Shown here: positions 7,983 through 14,456 of the stretch, piece by piece
How the letters are laid out: each line of letters starts with the position of its first letter
Position numbering within the stretch: position 1 is the stretch's first letter
From: Candidatus Melainabacteria bacterium
GTDB taxonomy: Bacteria > Cyanobacteriota > Vampirovibrionia > Obscuribacterales > Obscuribacteraceae
Direction: 5' to 3'
Length of the DNA stretch: 34,229 nt
Assembly: GCA_003151275.1 (NCBI GenBank)
Contig: PLXC01000028.1
Coordinates: 1-34,229, forward strand
Notes under the pieces: model-generated
What the model was told of the DNA's origin: nothing
What the model saw: only the letters and a program-made list of their open reading frames with translations
The model's database searches: none
Position numbers and translations under genes: made by a program

Positions 7983-9311
7983 ATGATGCAACGCACTCTA
8001 AATTACCTTACTAAAATTCTTTGCCTGGGTTTGATTAGTTTCGGTTCCCTGCCTGCTTTCGCTTTGGTCAGGCTGGCAGACCTCGGACCACTGGAAGTAA
8101 AATTTTTCGCTCATCAGTACGATAAGGAAACTCCGCCTGAACGACTTGATCGCTTGGAGCGATTGGTGTTCGGCAAGGTCCAAAGCGGTTCAGTCGAGGA
8201 GCGGGTCGCCAAATTGTCGAAAGCCGTTGATGGCGCTGGTCTAGCTATCGCCTCATCCTCGACTGCAACCTCCAGTCGGACCGATGCAGGTGCAGGCGCA
8301 ACTTCCACCAGCGCATCTCCCACCAACGCATCGTCCGCCCGACCATCTAGCGAGGCAAAGGACACAAGCGGAAGTTCTTATCCGCGTGTCTCGGAACTGG
8401 AACGCGCTGTGCTCGGAAAAACGTTCTCGGGTGAGCCAGTTAGACAACGCTTAAGTCGGCTCGAAACCAAAGCCTATGGAAAGCCATCTCAGATTGAGGA
8501 TCTGGCAACTCGCGTGGACAAGTTAAGCTCGTACGCAGACGTTTATGGTATGCAACCGGCTGACAATTTCTCTAAAAGCGCCCAAAGTCTTCGCGGACTT
8601 GCTGATTTAGTTGATTCCACCCCGCATTCCCGCAGTATGGGGATGCTGGATAAGGTGTCTGCTCTGGAAAATAGTGTTTTTGGACACCCCACTGCGAATC
8701 AGGCTCTCGTACAACGCATCAAGACTCTTGAAGCAAGTGTGTTTGGAGCATCAGCAGGATCGGCTGGTGAGGATATGAAGACACGGGTCGATCAGCTTTG
8801 GGCGAGGGTTAAACCAACAGTTGAACCATCTAAGTCGCTGCCATCGAATCAGACTGCACAAACGTTGCAGCCATTTGCCACTAGGTCTTACACTCCGAGT
8901 TACACGCCGAATTACACCGCAAACTACAGCCCGAATTCCAGCCAACAAAGTTCTTTAGTCTCGGATCCATACACACCTAATCTAAAACACAAGAACAAGG
9001 GTCAACACTCATCCTTTCTCAGCAAGCTCGGCAAGGCGGTTGCATTTGCCGGCTCAGCTGCTGTTGGTGCCGGCAGTCTTGCAGTCGGTGCGGTCGGTTC
9101 GATGAACATGAGCACGGGATATTACGGCATGGGCAGTGGATTTGGTGGTTCATATCCGTCATCATATGGGTCATATCCGTCATCATATGGGTCATACGCT
9201 CCTGGATACGGCTCAATGAGCTCGAGCAATTCTTTTGGACGTATATCTAGCGGCGGCATGATGGGTTCACCATTTAACTCTTCCTACGCCGGTTCCTTTT
9301 TCTCGCACTAA
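7983..9311 (+). CDS. Secreted protein with L-E-R-x-V-F-G-K repeats
   Basis: The product has about 442 residues. A signal peptide is clear: basic start, hydrophobic core, then S-L-P-A-F-A, with likely cleavage before LVRL. The mature part carries at least four copies of a helical motif, roughly R-L-x-x-L-E-x-x-V-F-G-K (variants ERAVLGKTF, ETKAYGK, ENSVFGH, EASVFGA), each usually followed by R-V/I-x-x-L. A Ser/Thr/Ala-rich linker lies between the first and second copies. Later come Y-T-P / N-Y repeats, a hydrophobic A-V-A-F-A-G-S-A-A-V-G-A-G stretch and a Tyr/Ser/Gly-rich tail with a perfect tandem repeat. I know no biochemical role; an envelope or surface role is a guess. The start could be GTG 7974, ATG 7983 or ATG 7986. 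Confidence 0.8.
   Translation: MMQRTLNYLTKILCLGLISFGSLPAFALVRLADLGPLEVKFFAHQYDKETPPERLDRLERLVFGKVQSGSVEERVAKLSKAVDGAGLAIASSSTATSSRTDAGAGATSTSASPTNASSARPSSEAKDTSGSSYPRVSELERAVLGKTFSGEPVRQRLSRLETKAYGKPSQIEDLATRVDKLSSYADVYGMQPADNFSKSAQSLRGLADLVDSTPHSRSMGMLDKVSALENSVFGHPTANQALVQRIKTLEASVFGASAGSAGEDMKTRVDQLWARVKPTVEPSKSLPSNQTAQTLQPFATRSYTPSYTPNYTANYSPNSSQQSSLVSDPYTPNLKHKNKGQHSSFLSKLGKAVAFAGSAAVGAGSLAVGAVGSMNMSTGYYGMGSGFGGSYPSSYGSYPSSYGSYAPGYGSMSSSNSFGRISSGGMMGSPFNSSYAGSFFSH
9150..9191 (+). repeat. 21-bp perfect tandem repeat inside the secreted protein gene
   Basis: Two identical 21-bp units (9150-9170, 9171-9191) each encode S-Y-P-S-S-Y-G, and a diverged third unit (S-Y-A-P-G-Y-G) follows. The unit length keeps the frame, so copy number can change without breaking the gene. 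Confidence 0.85.
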
Positions 9312-9454
9312 CCGATAAATGTTGGCATCGCCGATGGTTGCACTTACCGAGCGGCATCTGTATGATACCAATGAGTTCAGCAGCTTGTCGCTGCGATGTG
9401 CTTGGATCAATTGCGCACCAATATGCCACCATAAATGAAAGTAGTAGACGTTCT

Positions 9455-10033
9455 ATGAAAGAATTAGACGTTCGGCTCGCTTTATACAATCATGAAATAC
9501 GCTCTATTCTGGACGCCCATCCGAGCAGTTTGGTGGTCGATGAGCTTGGCTTGATGGAAGGCGCCTTCAGAGTGGATCTCGCTGTGATCAACTCACGGCT
9601 GCATGGATATGAAATTAAGAGTTATTCGGACAATCTCGATCGCTTACCATCGCAACAAAATATCTACAATAAAATCTTCGATCGCATGACCTTGGTGGCA
9701 GATGAACGTCATGTGCCAAAAGCGGTTCAGCTGGTGCCTCAATGGTGGGGATTGATTTCTTCACGCACCACTAAAGGTGTCACCGTGTTGAACGAAATCT
9801 GGCCATCCAGGCAAAACCTCGAGGTTGACGCTTACTTATTGTCTCAACTTCTCTGGCGCGAAGAGGCTCTTGATGCGCTAAGGCAGCGCGGATTGGATAG
9901 AGGTGTTCGTACCAAGCCAAGGAAAATCATCTGGCAGGCTGTCGCGGCGTGTTTGACGCTCGAAGAAATCCGAACCGTTATTCGTAGTAAACTCGCCGCT
10001 AGGCGAGGTTGGCGTACGCATTCTTATTCGTAG
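9455..10033 (+). CDS. sce7726-family protein, PD-(D/E)XK nuclease-like
   Basis: The 192-residue protein starts MKELDVRLAL and matches the sce7726 family. The nuclease-like core shows E30 (V-V-D-E-L-G), D41 (R-V-D-L-A-V) and E53-I-K55 (H-G-Y-E-I-K-S), the layout of the PD-(D/E)XK fold. L-V-P-Q-W-W-G-L-I and L-L-W-R-E-E-A-L follow, and the basic tail K-L-A-A-R-R-G-W-R is also typical. The frame reaches further upstream (ATG 9362), but family members begin near M-x-x-x-D-V-R, so I prefer 9455 although its ribosome site is weak. Its target is unknown. Family members are often found near mobile or defence genes, but nothing here shows that setting. Confidence 0.82.
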   Translation: MKELDVRLALYNHEIRSILDAHPSSLVVDELGLMEGAFRVDLAVINSRLHGYEIKSYSDNLDRLPSQQNIYNKIFDRMTLVADERHVPKAVQLVPQWWGLISSRTTKGVTVLNEIWPSRQNLEVDAYLLSQLLWREEALDALRQRGLDRGVRTKPRKIIWQAVAACLTLEEIRTVIRSKLAARRGWRTHSYS

Positions 10034-10051
10034 AAGTTAAGTGGACAAAAC

Positions 10052-10270
10052 CTACAGGCCGTTCAAAAACGCTCTCAGTTGATCGGGAAGAATGTAGGCC
10101 TTTCTAACTTTGTTTGCGGCATAAGTCCATTCCATTTTGTCAGTTTTCGTCTCTATACCTGAAGGACACTGCTCTTCTCCAATGCTGCCAGCTTCGGCCA
10201 TGGGATCGAAGTTTTCTTGCGCTTGCGGCTCAGGCATTGGGTTACAGGTCTTTTCTTTGTCGTCATTCAT
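10052..10270 (-). CDS. Small acidic hypothetical protein
   Basis: The 72-residue product begins MNDDKEKTCNPMPEPQ and is acidic, with a more basic end (A-A-N-K-V-R-K-A-Y-I-L). There is no signal peptide or membrane segment. AGAGGAA lies 6 bases upstream of the ATG at 10268-10270, which is good support for translation; a GTG one codon earlier is less likely. It converges on the sce7726 gene with an 18-base gap. No family is recognised. Confidence 0.6.
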   Translation of the reverse strand: MNDDKEKTCNPMPEPQAQENFDPMAEAGSIGEEQCPSGIETKTDKMEWTYAANKVRKAYILPDQLRAFLNGL

Positions 10271-10452
10271 CACAAGTTCCTCTTTGTATCTCTGCTACAT
10301 GACTAACTCGGCCAGCAAAAGTTGCCGCTAAAATAGAATTGGCTGGAATTGGCGCGTTAACCCGCAAGGGCGCTTAAACATTCGTATTGCGAGCTAGCCA
10401 AGCGGCAGTCCAGAGTGATACCCTCTCTCTAGTTCACCTTATCCAAGCAGCA

Positions 10453-10545
10453 ATGAATACCAAGTTGTCACCAACCAAACTGATCAATGGCGCTCCACAT
10501 GCCGAGCACCATCATCATCACCAATTCTTGTTTGGAGCGGACTGA
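10453..10545 (+). CDS. hisL: Histidine operon leader peptide (30 aa, His-rich)
   Basis: The ATG at 10453 opens a 30-codon frame ending in TGA at 10543-10545. Residues 19-23 are five consecutive His (CAC CAT CAT CAT CAC, 10507-10521) and residue 16 is a sixth. Such a run just upstream of a terminator and hisG is the hallmark of a his leader peptide, whose role is to make the ribosome stall when charged histidyl-tRNA is scarce. The product itself is not expected to have another function. The ribosome site is weak (AAGCAG just before the ATG). The name hisL is by analogy to enteric bacteria. Confidence 0.85.
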   Translation: MNTKLSPTKLINGAPHAEHHHHHQFLFGAD

Positions 10546-10607
10546 CAGCTAGCTTGCGTTTACGCACGAAAAACTGTTCAGAGCCTGCTCCCAGCGGGCT
10601 CTTTTTT
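10491..10607 (+). promoter_or_regulatory. his transcription attenuator (1:2, 2:3 and 3:4 pairings)
   Basis: Four segments fit the classical scheme. Segment 1 (10491-10497, CGCTCCA) pairs with segment 2 (10533-10539, TGGAGCG), 7 of 7. Segment 2 (10534-10540, GGAGCGG) can instead pair with segment 3 (10585-10591, CTGCTCC), six Watson-Crick pairs and one G-U. Segments 3 and 4 form the terminator stem (10581-10601). Segment 1 lies just before the His codons (10507-10521), so a ribosome stalled there masks it, frees segment 2, and breaks the terminator. A ribosome reaching the stop at 10543 would cover segment 2 and let the terminator form. A small hairpin TGCG-TTTA-CGCA (10555-10566) sits between. 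The pairings are seen; the mechanism is inferred from enteric his operons. Confidence 0.85.
10581..10607 (+). terminator. Intrinsic terminator of the his attenuator
   Basis: GAGCCTGCT and AGCGGGCTC form a 9-bp stem with one G-U pair and a CCC loop, followed at once by six T. It ends 24 bases before the hisG start, so it would stop transcription before the structural genes. Confidence 0.9.
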
Positions 10608-10631
10608 GTTCAATAGTATAGGAATCGAATC

Positions 10632-11588
10632 ATGGCCAAAAACCAAACCACGAACACCTCGACAAAAGCCTCAGCGCAGACTGCGGACGGTCCTGCAGGG
10701 AGCGATAAAACCAAACTTCGGCTGACTATTCCGAAAGGTCGAATTCAAGATAAGGTGATGACTCTTTTGAGTCAGATAGGGATGAATTTCTTGGCCGATG
10801 GGCGTTCTTACCGACCCCTCTGTTCTGATCCATTCGTTATTACAAAACTGCTCAAGTCTCAAAATATTCCCAGTTTGATAGCACTGGGCAGGCATGACTG
10901 TGGATTTTCCGGCTATGACTGGATTATCGAACAGGATGCCGATGTGGTCGAGCTCCTAGATTTGAAGTTTGATCCTGTGAAGATCGTCGCGGCCATGCCT
11001 GAAGACCTGGTCGGGGATGACGATTTCAGAACTAAGGATTTTGGCCGTAAATTGATTGTGGCTTCCGAATATCAGAATTTGACCAAGAAGTTCATAGCCA
11101 GAAATAATCTGAATGCGATATTTGTACAGACTTTCGGAGCCACCGAAGCTCTCCCTCCCGAGGATGCAGACGTAATCGTTGACAACACATCGACTGGTAC
11201 GACCCTGAAACATAACCGTCTCGTCATTGTTGAAGAACTGATGCGCTCCACAACACGCTTTATCTGTAACAAGCAAGCACTAGAAGATCCAAGCAAACGC
11301 AAGATGTTGGAAGAGATGACAATGCTCATGAAGAGTACTCTCCTTGCTAAGGAAAAGGTGATGTTGGAGATGAACGTCTCTAAAGAAGATTTCGAAAAGG
11401 TGGTGTCAAATCTTCCATGTATGCGCGCACCAACAATTTCAGAATTGTATAACGGCGATGGCTATGCCATTAAGATCGCTGTGCCTGTAAAGGAAGTGCC
11501 CGATCTTATACCAACTCTGGTGGCAATGGGCGCTCGCGATATTCTCGAATACAAAGTTGAAAAAATCGTTGCAGGTTATGACAAGTAG
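10632..11588 (+). CDS. hisG: ATP phosphoribosyltransferase, long form
   Basis: HisG joins ATP and PRPP, the first step of histidine synthesis. At 318 residues it is the long form with its own C-terminal ACT-like regulatory domain (about 245-318, from about N-V-S-K-E-D-F to the end), so feedback inhibition by histidine is expected. The first 28 or so residues are a Ser/Thr-rich extension; the core begins K-L-R-L-T-I-P-K-G-R. The PRPP-binding motif is V-D-N-T-S-T-G-T-T-L with D184. AGGA lies 8 bases before the ATG. It is the first gene after the attenuator. Its 3' end is the first copy of a tandem duplication running into hisH. Confidence 0.97.
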   Translation: MAKNQTTNTSTKASAQTADGPAGSDKTKLRLTIPKGRIQDKVMTLLSQIGMNFLADGRSYRPLCSDPFVITKLLKSQNIPSLIALGRHDCGFSGYDWIIEQDADVVELLDLKFDPVKIVAAMPEDLVGDDDFRTKDFGRKLIVASEYQNLTKKFIARNNLNAIFVQTFGATEALPPEDADVIVDNTSTGTTLKHNRLVIVEELMRSTTRFICNKQALEDPSKRKMLEEMTMLMKSTLLAKEKVMLEMNVSKEDFEKVVSNLPCMRAPTISELYNGDGYAIKIAVPVKEVPDLIPTLVAMGARDILEYKVEKIVAGYDK

Positions 11589-11679
11589 TAGCATCAGGTA
11601 ATGTGAAAGTTGACTGGATTTAGTGCAGGTTATGATAAGAAGTGGCATCAAGTAATATGAAAGTTGAGCTGGATTTAGT
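11571..11679 (+). repeat. Tandem duplication of the hisG/hisH junction
   Basis: Copy 1 (11571-11624, 54 bp) and copy 2 (11625-11679, 55 bp) are adjacent and about 89% identical, with five substitutions and one inserted G. Each holds the hisG tail (G-Y-D-K), the spacer and the hisH start (V/M-K-V-D/E). In copy 1 hisG ends at TAG and the hisH start is GTG followed by a frame that stops after six codons. In copy 2 the TAG has become AAG and the hisH start is a working ATG. Copy 1 also keeps an AGGT before its GTG that copy 2 has lost. Confidence 0.9.
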
Positions 11680-12253
11680 CACCTCTGCTGGTGGCAATAT
11701 CGGTAGCATCAGCCGCACTCTGACACGGATGGGCGTGCCGTTCAGGCTGATGGGAACTGCAAATCCGCCAGATGGCTCTCGTCCGATAATCTTACCGGGC
11801 GTGGGTGCCTTCGGTGCTGTGATGACATCGCTGCAAGAAAACGAGTTCGACAAGACAATTTGTAAATTAGTCAAAGCTGGAACTCCGTTTCTCGGGGTGT
11901 GCGTTGGTATGCAAGTGCTGTTTGACGACAGCGAGGAGGCTCCTGGTGTGGCGGGATTGGGTCTAATTAAAGGCAGTGTTCTCAAGTTTAATCAGGGCAA
12001 AGTTCCTCAGATAGGTTGGAATCAAATCCAACCTTCAAACGACCCTAGCTGGGAACAGGGATATGTTTACTTCGTTAATTCATACTATGCACAACCAGCG
12101 TCGGATCAAGTCACTCTCTACAACTCAGAGTATTACCGCACCTTCTGCGCTGCGGTTCAGACCGACAACATAACAGCATTTCAATTTCATCCCGAAAAAA
12201 GCGGCGAAATGGGTGAACGTTTATTGACACGGTGGTTGACCGATGTCGCTTAA
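11657..12253 (+). CDS. hisH: Imidazole glycerol phosphate synthase, glutaminase subunit
   Basis: HisH frees ammonia from glutamine and passes it to HisF. The 198-residue class I glutamine amidotransferase shows the oxyanion strand region I-I-L-P-G-V-G-A-F-G, nucleophile Cys82 in G-V-C-V-G-M-Q, and the His178/Glu180 pair in F-H-P-E-K-S-G. The N-terminus (V-E-L-D-L-V-T-S-A-G-G-N-I-G-S) differs somewhat from the usual D-Y-G-x-G-N. I chose ATG 11657; a GTG five codons earlier is possible. The ribosome site is weak, perhaps because this start lies in the second copy of a local duplication. It overlaps hisF by 11 bases, which suggests translational coupling. Confidence 0.95.
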   Translation: MKVELDLVTSAGGNIGSISRTLTRMGVPFRLMGTANPPDGSRPIILPGVGAFGAVMTSLQENEFDKTICKLVKAGTPFLGVCVGMQVLFDDSEEAPGVAGLGLIKGSVLKFNQGKVPQIGWNQIQPSNDPSWEQGYVYFVNSYYAQPASDQVTLYNSEYYRTFCAAVQTDNITAFQFHPEKSGEMGERLLTRWLTDVA

Positions 12254-13049
12254 CGGATTGTGCAAAAGAATTATTCCTTGCCTGGATGTCGCCAATGGAC
12301 GCACCGTCAAAGGTGTCAAGTTTCAAAATCTTCGGGACATCGGAGATCCCGTCGAACTCGGTTACGAGTATCAAAAACAAGGGGCCGACGAGTTGATGTT
12401 CTTGGACATTACGGCTTCCAAGGAAGCACGCAGCACCGTTTTTGATCTAGTGCGAGACGTTGCCCAAAGTCTTTCCATTCCTTTCACTGTCGGTGGTGGC
12501 ATATCATCAATTGTGGATGTGAGAAAGTTACTAGAGCTTGGTGCTGACAAGGTAACAATCAACACCTCAGCGGTGACCAGACCTGAACTTATTGAGGAAA
12601 TCGCCACTGCCTGTGGTTCACAATGTTGTGTGGTGGCCATTGATGCTCGAAAGCGTGTCAATCCAGATGGTACTATGCCAGATGGTTCTATTTGGGAAGT
12701 ACTTATTAAGGGCGGCTCAGTAGCTACCGGGATGGATGCCTTGGCATGGGGCGAAGAATGCGTGCGCAGAGGTGCGGGCGAAATCATGCTTACCTCCTGG
12801 GACGCTGACGGCACACAGGAAGGATTCGACATCGAGATGGTGCGAGCCTTTTCAAAGTTGCCTATACCGGTTATAGCGTCTGGTGGCGCGCGTGATCCAG
12901 AGAGTTTTGTCGACGTGTTTTCCGCCGGACATGCAGATGCCGCCTTAGCGGCCAGTATTTTTCACGACGGATTGTTCACTATCAACCAGGTAAAAACTGA
13001 GCTTCATCAACGGGGGATAGCGGTTCGTTATGTTAGTACCGAGCATTGA
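12243..13049 (+). CDS. hisF: Imidazole glycerol phosphate synthase, cyclase subunit
   Basis: HisF uses HisH-derived ammonia to make imidazole-glycerol phosphate and AICAR from PRFAR. The 268-residue (beta/alpha)8 barrel shows R-I-I-P-C-L-D-V with D15, T-V-G-G-G-I, V-V-A-I-D-A with D134, L-T-S-W-D-A-D-G and V-I-A-S-G-G-A, all expected for HisF. Length is usual. The ATG lies inside the end of hisH, and the 3' end overlaps the next gene by 20 bases, so hisH, hisF and hisAIE are tightly coupled. Confidence 0.97.
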   Translation: MSLNGLCKRIIPCLDVANGRTVKGVKFQNLRDIGDPVELGYEYQKQGADELMFLDITASKEARSTVFDLVRDVAQSLSIPFTVGGGISSIVDVRKLLELGADKVTINTSAVTRPELIEEIATACGSQCCVVAIDARKRVNPDGTMPDGSIWEVLIKGGSVATGMDALAWGEECVRRGAGEIMLTSWDADGTQEGFDIEMVRAFSKLPIPVIASGGARDPESFVDVFSAGHADAALAASIFHDGLFTINQVKTELHQRGIAVRYVSTEH

Positions 13050-14265
13050 CATCATGAACGGCAAAGCTGTTCAACTAAAACAAGGAAAGGAGTTTGTCCT
13101 TCAAAGCGAGCGCACGCCCCTTGAACTGGCAGCTGAGTTTAATCGATATGGCGAAGTAGCTGTAATCGATTTGGATGCCGCGCTTGGAAAAGGTGAGAAT
13201 CGTGAGTTGATCAAAGAAATTTGTCGCATCTGTGATGTCAGGGTTGGTGGTGGCATCCGTGATGTCGAAACCGGCAGAGAATTTCTAAAAGCTGGTGCGA
13301 AGCGCTTAATTGTTGGCACTATGGCAACGCCGGAATTTTTGCAGAAATTTTCCGCGCAGCAGGTCATGGTGGCACTCGATCACAAAGGTGAAATTGTTGT
13401 CGATCAGGGTTGGGAAAACGCCACCGGCGAAACGATTTGGAAGCGCGCAGAACGTCTCGCTCCATATTGTTCCGGGTTTCTGACAACGTTTGTGGAAGGC
13501 GAAGGTTGTCTTAATGGCATGGACTTGGACGCTATAAAAGCGCTGAAGAAAAAGTTACCAGGTCAGCTCACCGTTGCTGGTGGCATCGCCGAGACAGAGG
13601 AAATTGTTCAAATTTCTGCACTTGGAATCGACGTTCAGGTGGGGATGGCTCTCTACACTGGTCGAATCGATCCAGTTGACGCTATTGTTCGAAGTGTTCA
13701 ATTCAAAGAAAACAATTTGATTCCGACAATCGTCCAAGATGAATTTGGACAAGTGTTGATGATGGCATACAGTTCCGCGGAGTCATTAACACGGGCGTTG
13801 AAGGAAGGCAAAGGTGTCTATTTTAGCCGCTCAAGAAATGAAATTTGGGAAAAAGGACTGACGTCAGGAAACGTTCAGACCCTAATCTCTTGCCGCACCG
13901 ACTGTGATAGAGACTGCCTATTATTTACTGTGAGACAAGAAAAAGCCGCGTGTCACAACGAGACTTACAGCTGTTTCGGTTCCGTTACCTCGGATCGGAA
14001 GTTCTCACTTTCTGAACTTTTTGAAACTCTTCAATCACGCAAACAATCTGACTCCGCCAAGTCCTACACGGCTACATTATTCGCCGACAGGCGATTGCTC
14101 CTGAAGAAAATAATGGAAGAGTCGTATGAAGTGGTGTCATATTCGTCCAAGGAAAATCTACGTTGGGAAATCGCGGATTTGATTTATTTTGCCAGCGTGC
14201 TTGCAGTCGACGAGGGGATCGACTGGAAAGACATTGAAGCCGAACTTGCCGGTCGTAGACGGTAG
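13030..14265 (+). CDS. HisA-HisI-HisE trifunctional fusion protein
   Basis: One open frame of 411 residues joins three enzymes. Residues 1-226 are HisA (ProFAR isomerase): P-S-I-D with D7, V-G-G-G-I-R-D, V-A-L-D-H and V-A-G-G-I. Residues 228-325 are HisI (PRA-CH): M-M-A-Y, Y-F-S-R-S-R-N-E-I-W-E-K-G-x-T-S-G-N-V-Q, D-C-D-R-D and A-C-H-N-E-T-Y-S-C-F, with the metal-binding Cys residues. Residues about 326-411 are HisE (PRA-PH): S-Y-T-A-T-L-F, K-K-I-M-E-E-S-Y-E-V and E-I-A-D-L-I-Y-F. It would do the second, third and fourth steps of the pathway. HisIE fusions are common; HisA in front of them is not usual as far as I know. In HisA the usual T-D-I-x-R-D-G is T-F-V-E-G-E-G (153-159), so the second catalytic Asp is absent. 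Confidence 0.92.
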   Translation: MLVPSIDIMNGKAVQLKQGKEFVLQSERTPLELAAEFNRYGEVAVIDLDAALGKGENRELIKEICRICDVRVGGGIRDVETGREFLKAGAKRLIVGTMATPEFLQKFSAQQVMVALDHKGEIVVDQGWENATGETIWKRAERLAPYCSGFLTTFVEGEGCLNGMDLDAIKALKKKLPGQLTVAGGIAETEEIVQISALGIDVQVGMALYTGRIDPVDAIVRSVQFKENNLIPTIVQDEFGQVLMMAYSSAESLTRALKEGKGVYFSRSRNEIWEKGLTSGNVQTLISCRTDCDRDCLLFTVRQEKAACHNETYSCFGSVTSDRKFSLSELFETLQSRKQSDSAKSYTATLFADRRLLLKKIMEESYEVVSYSSKENLRWEIADLIYFASVLAVDEGIDWKDIEAELAGRRR

Positions 14266-14267
14266 CT

Positions 14268-14415
14268 GATCAGTCCCCAGCGAGAGAATTGATGAGTCTT
14301 AATGCGGGAGTTGATGAGTCCTCAGGCGGAAGTTGATCAGTCCTCGGACGGGAGTGAATGAGTCCTCAGATGGGAGTAGATGAGTTCTAAGACGGAATTG
14401 AATAGTCCGCACTCT
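14268..14415. repeat. Degenerate 21-23 bp tandem repeat array
   Basis: Six full units and one partial unit follow the pattern GATGAGTCCTCAGGCGGGAG, at 14268, 14291, 14313, 14335, 14356, 14379 and 14400. Units are 21-23 bp, so they are not codon-phased and are close to two helical turns. The array fills most of the gap between hisAIE and the aminotransferase. It holds no clear terminator hairpin. Its role is unknown. Confidence 0.85.
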
Positions 14416-14456
14416 AGCCAAATGTGGTCTAAAGATCGAACCTAACAGGAGTTGGA

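Noticed and set aside
9150..9191. CRISPR-like repeat
   Set aside because: The units are in-frame and contiguous, with no spacers. No CRISPR array is seen anywhere in the window.
10380..10450. tRNA-like stretch (TAGCCAAGCGG)
   Set aside because: A D-arm-like string is present, but there is no acceptor pairing or proper T-loop.
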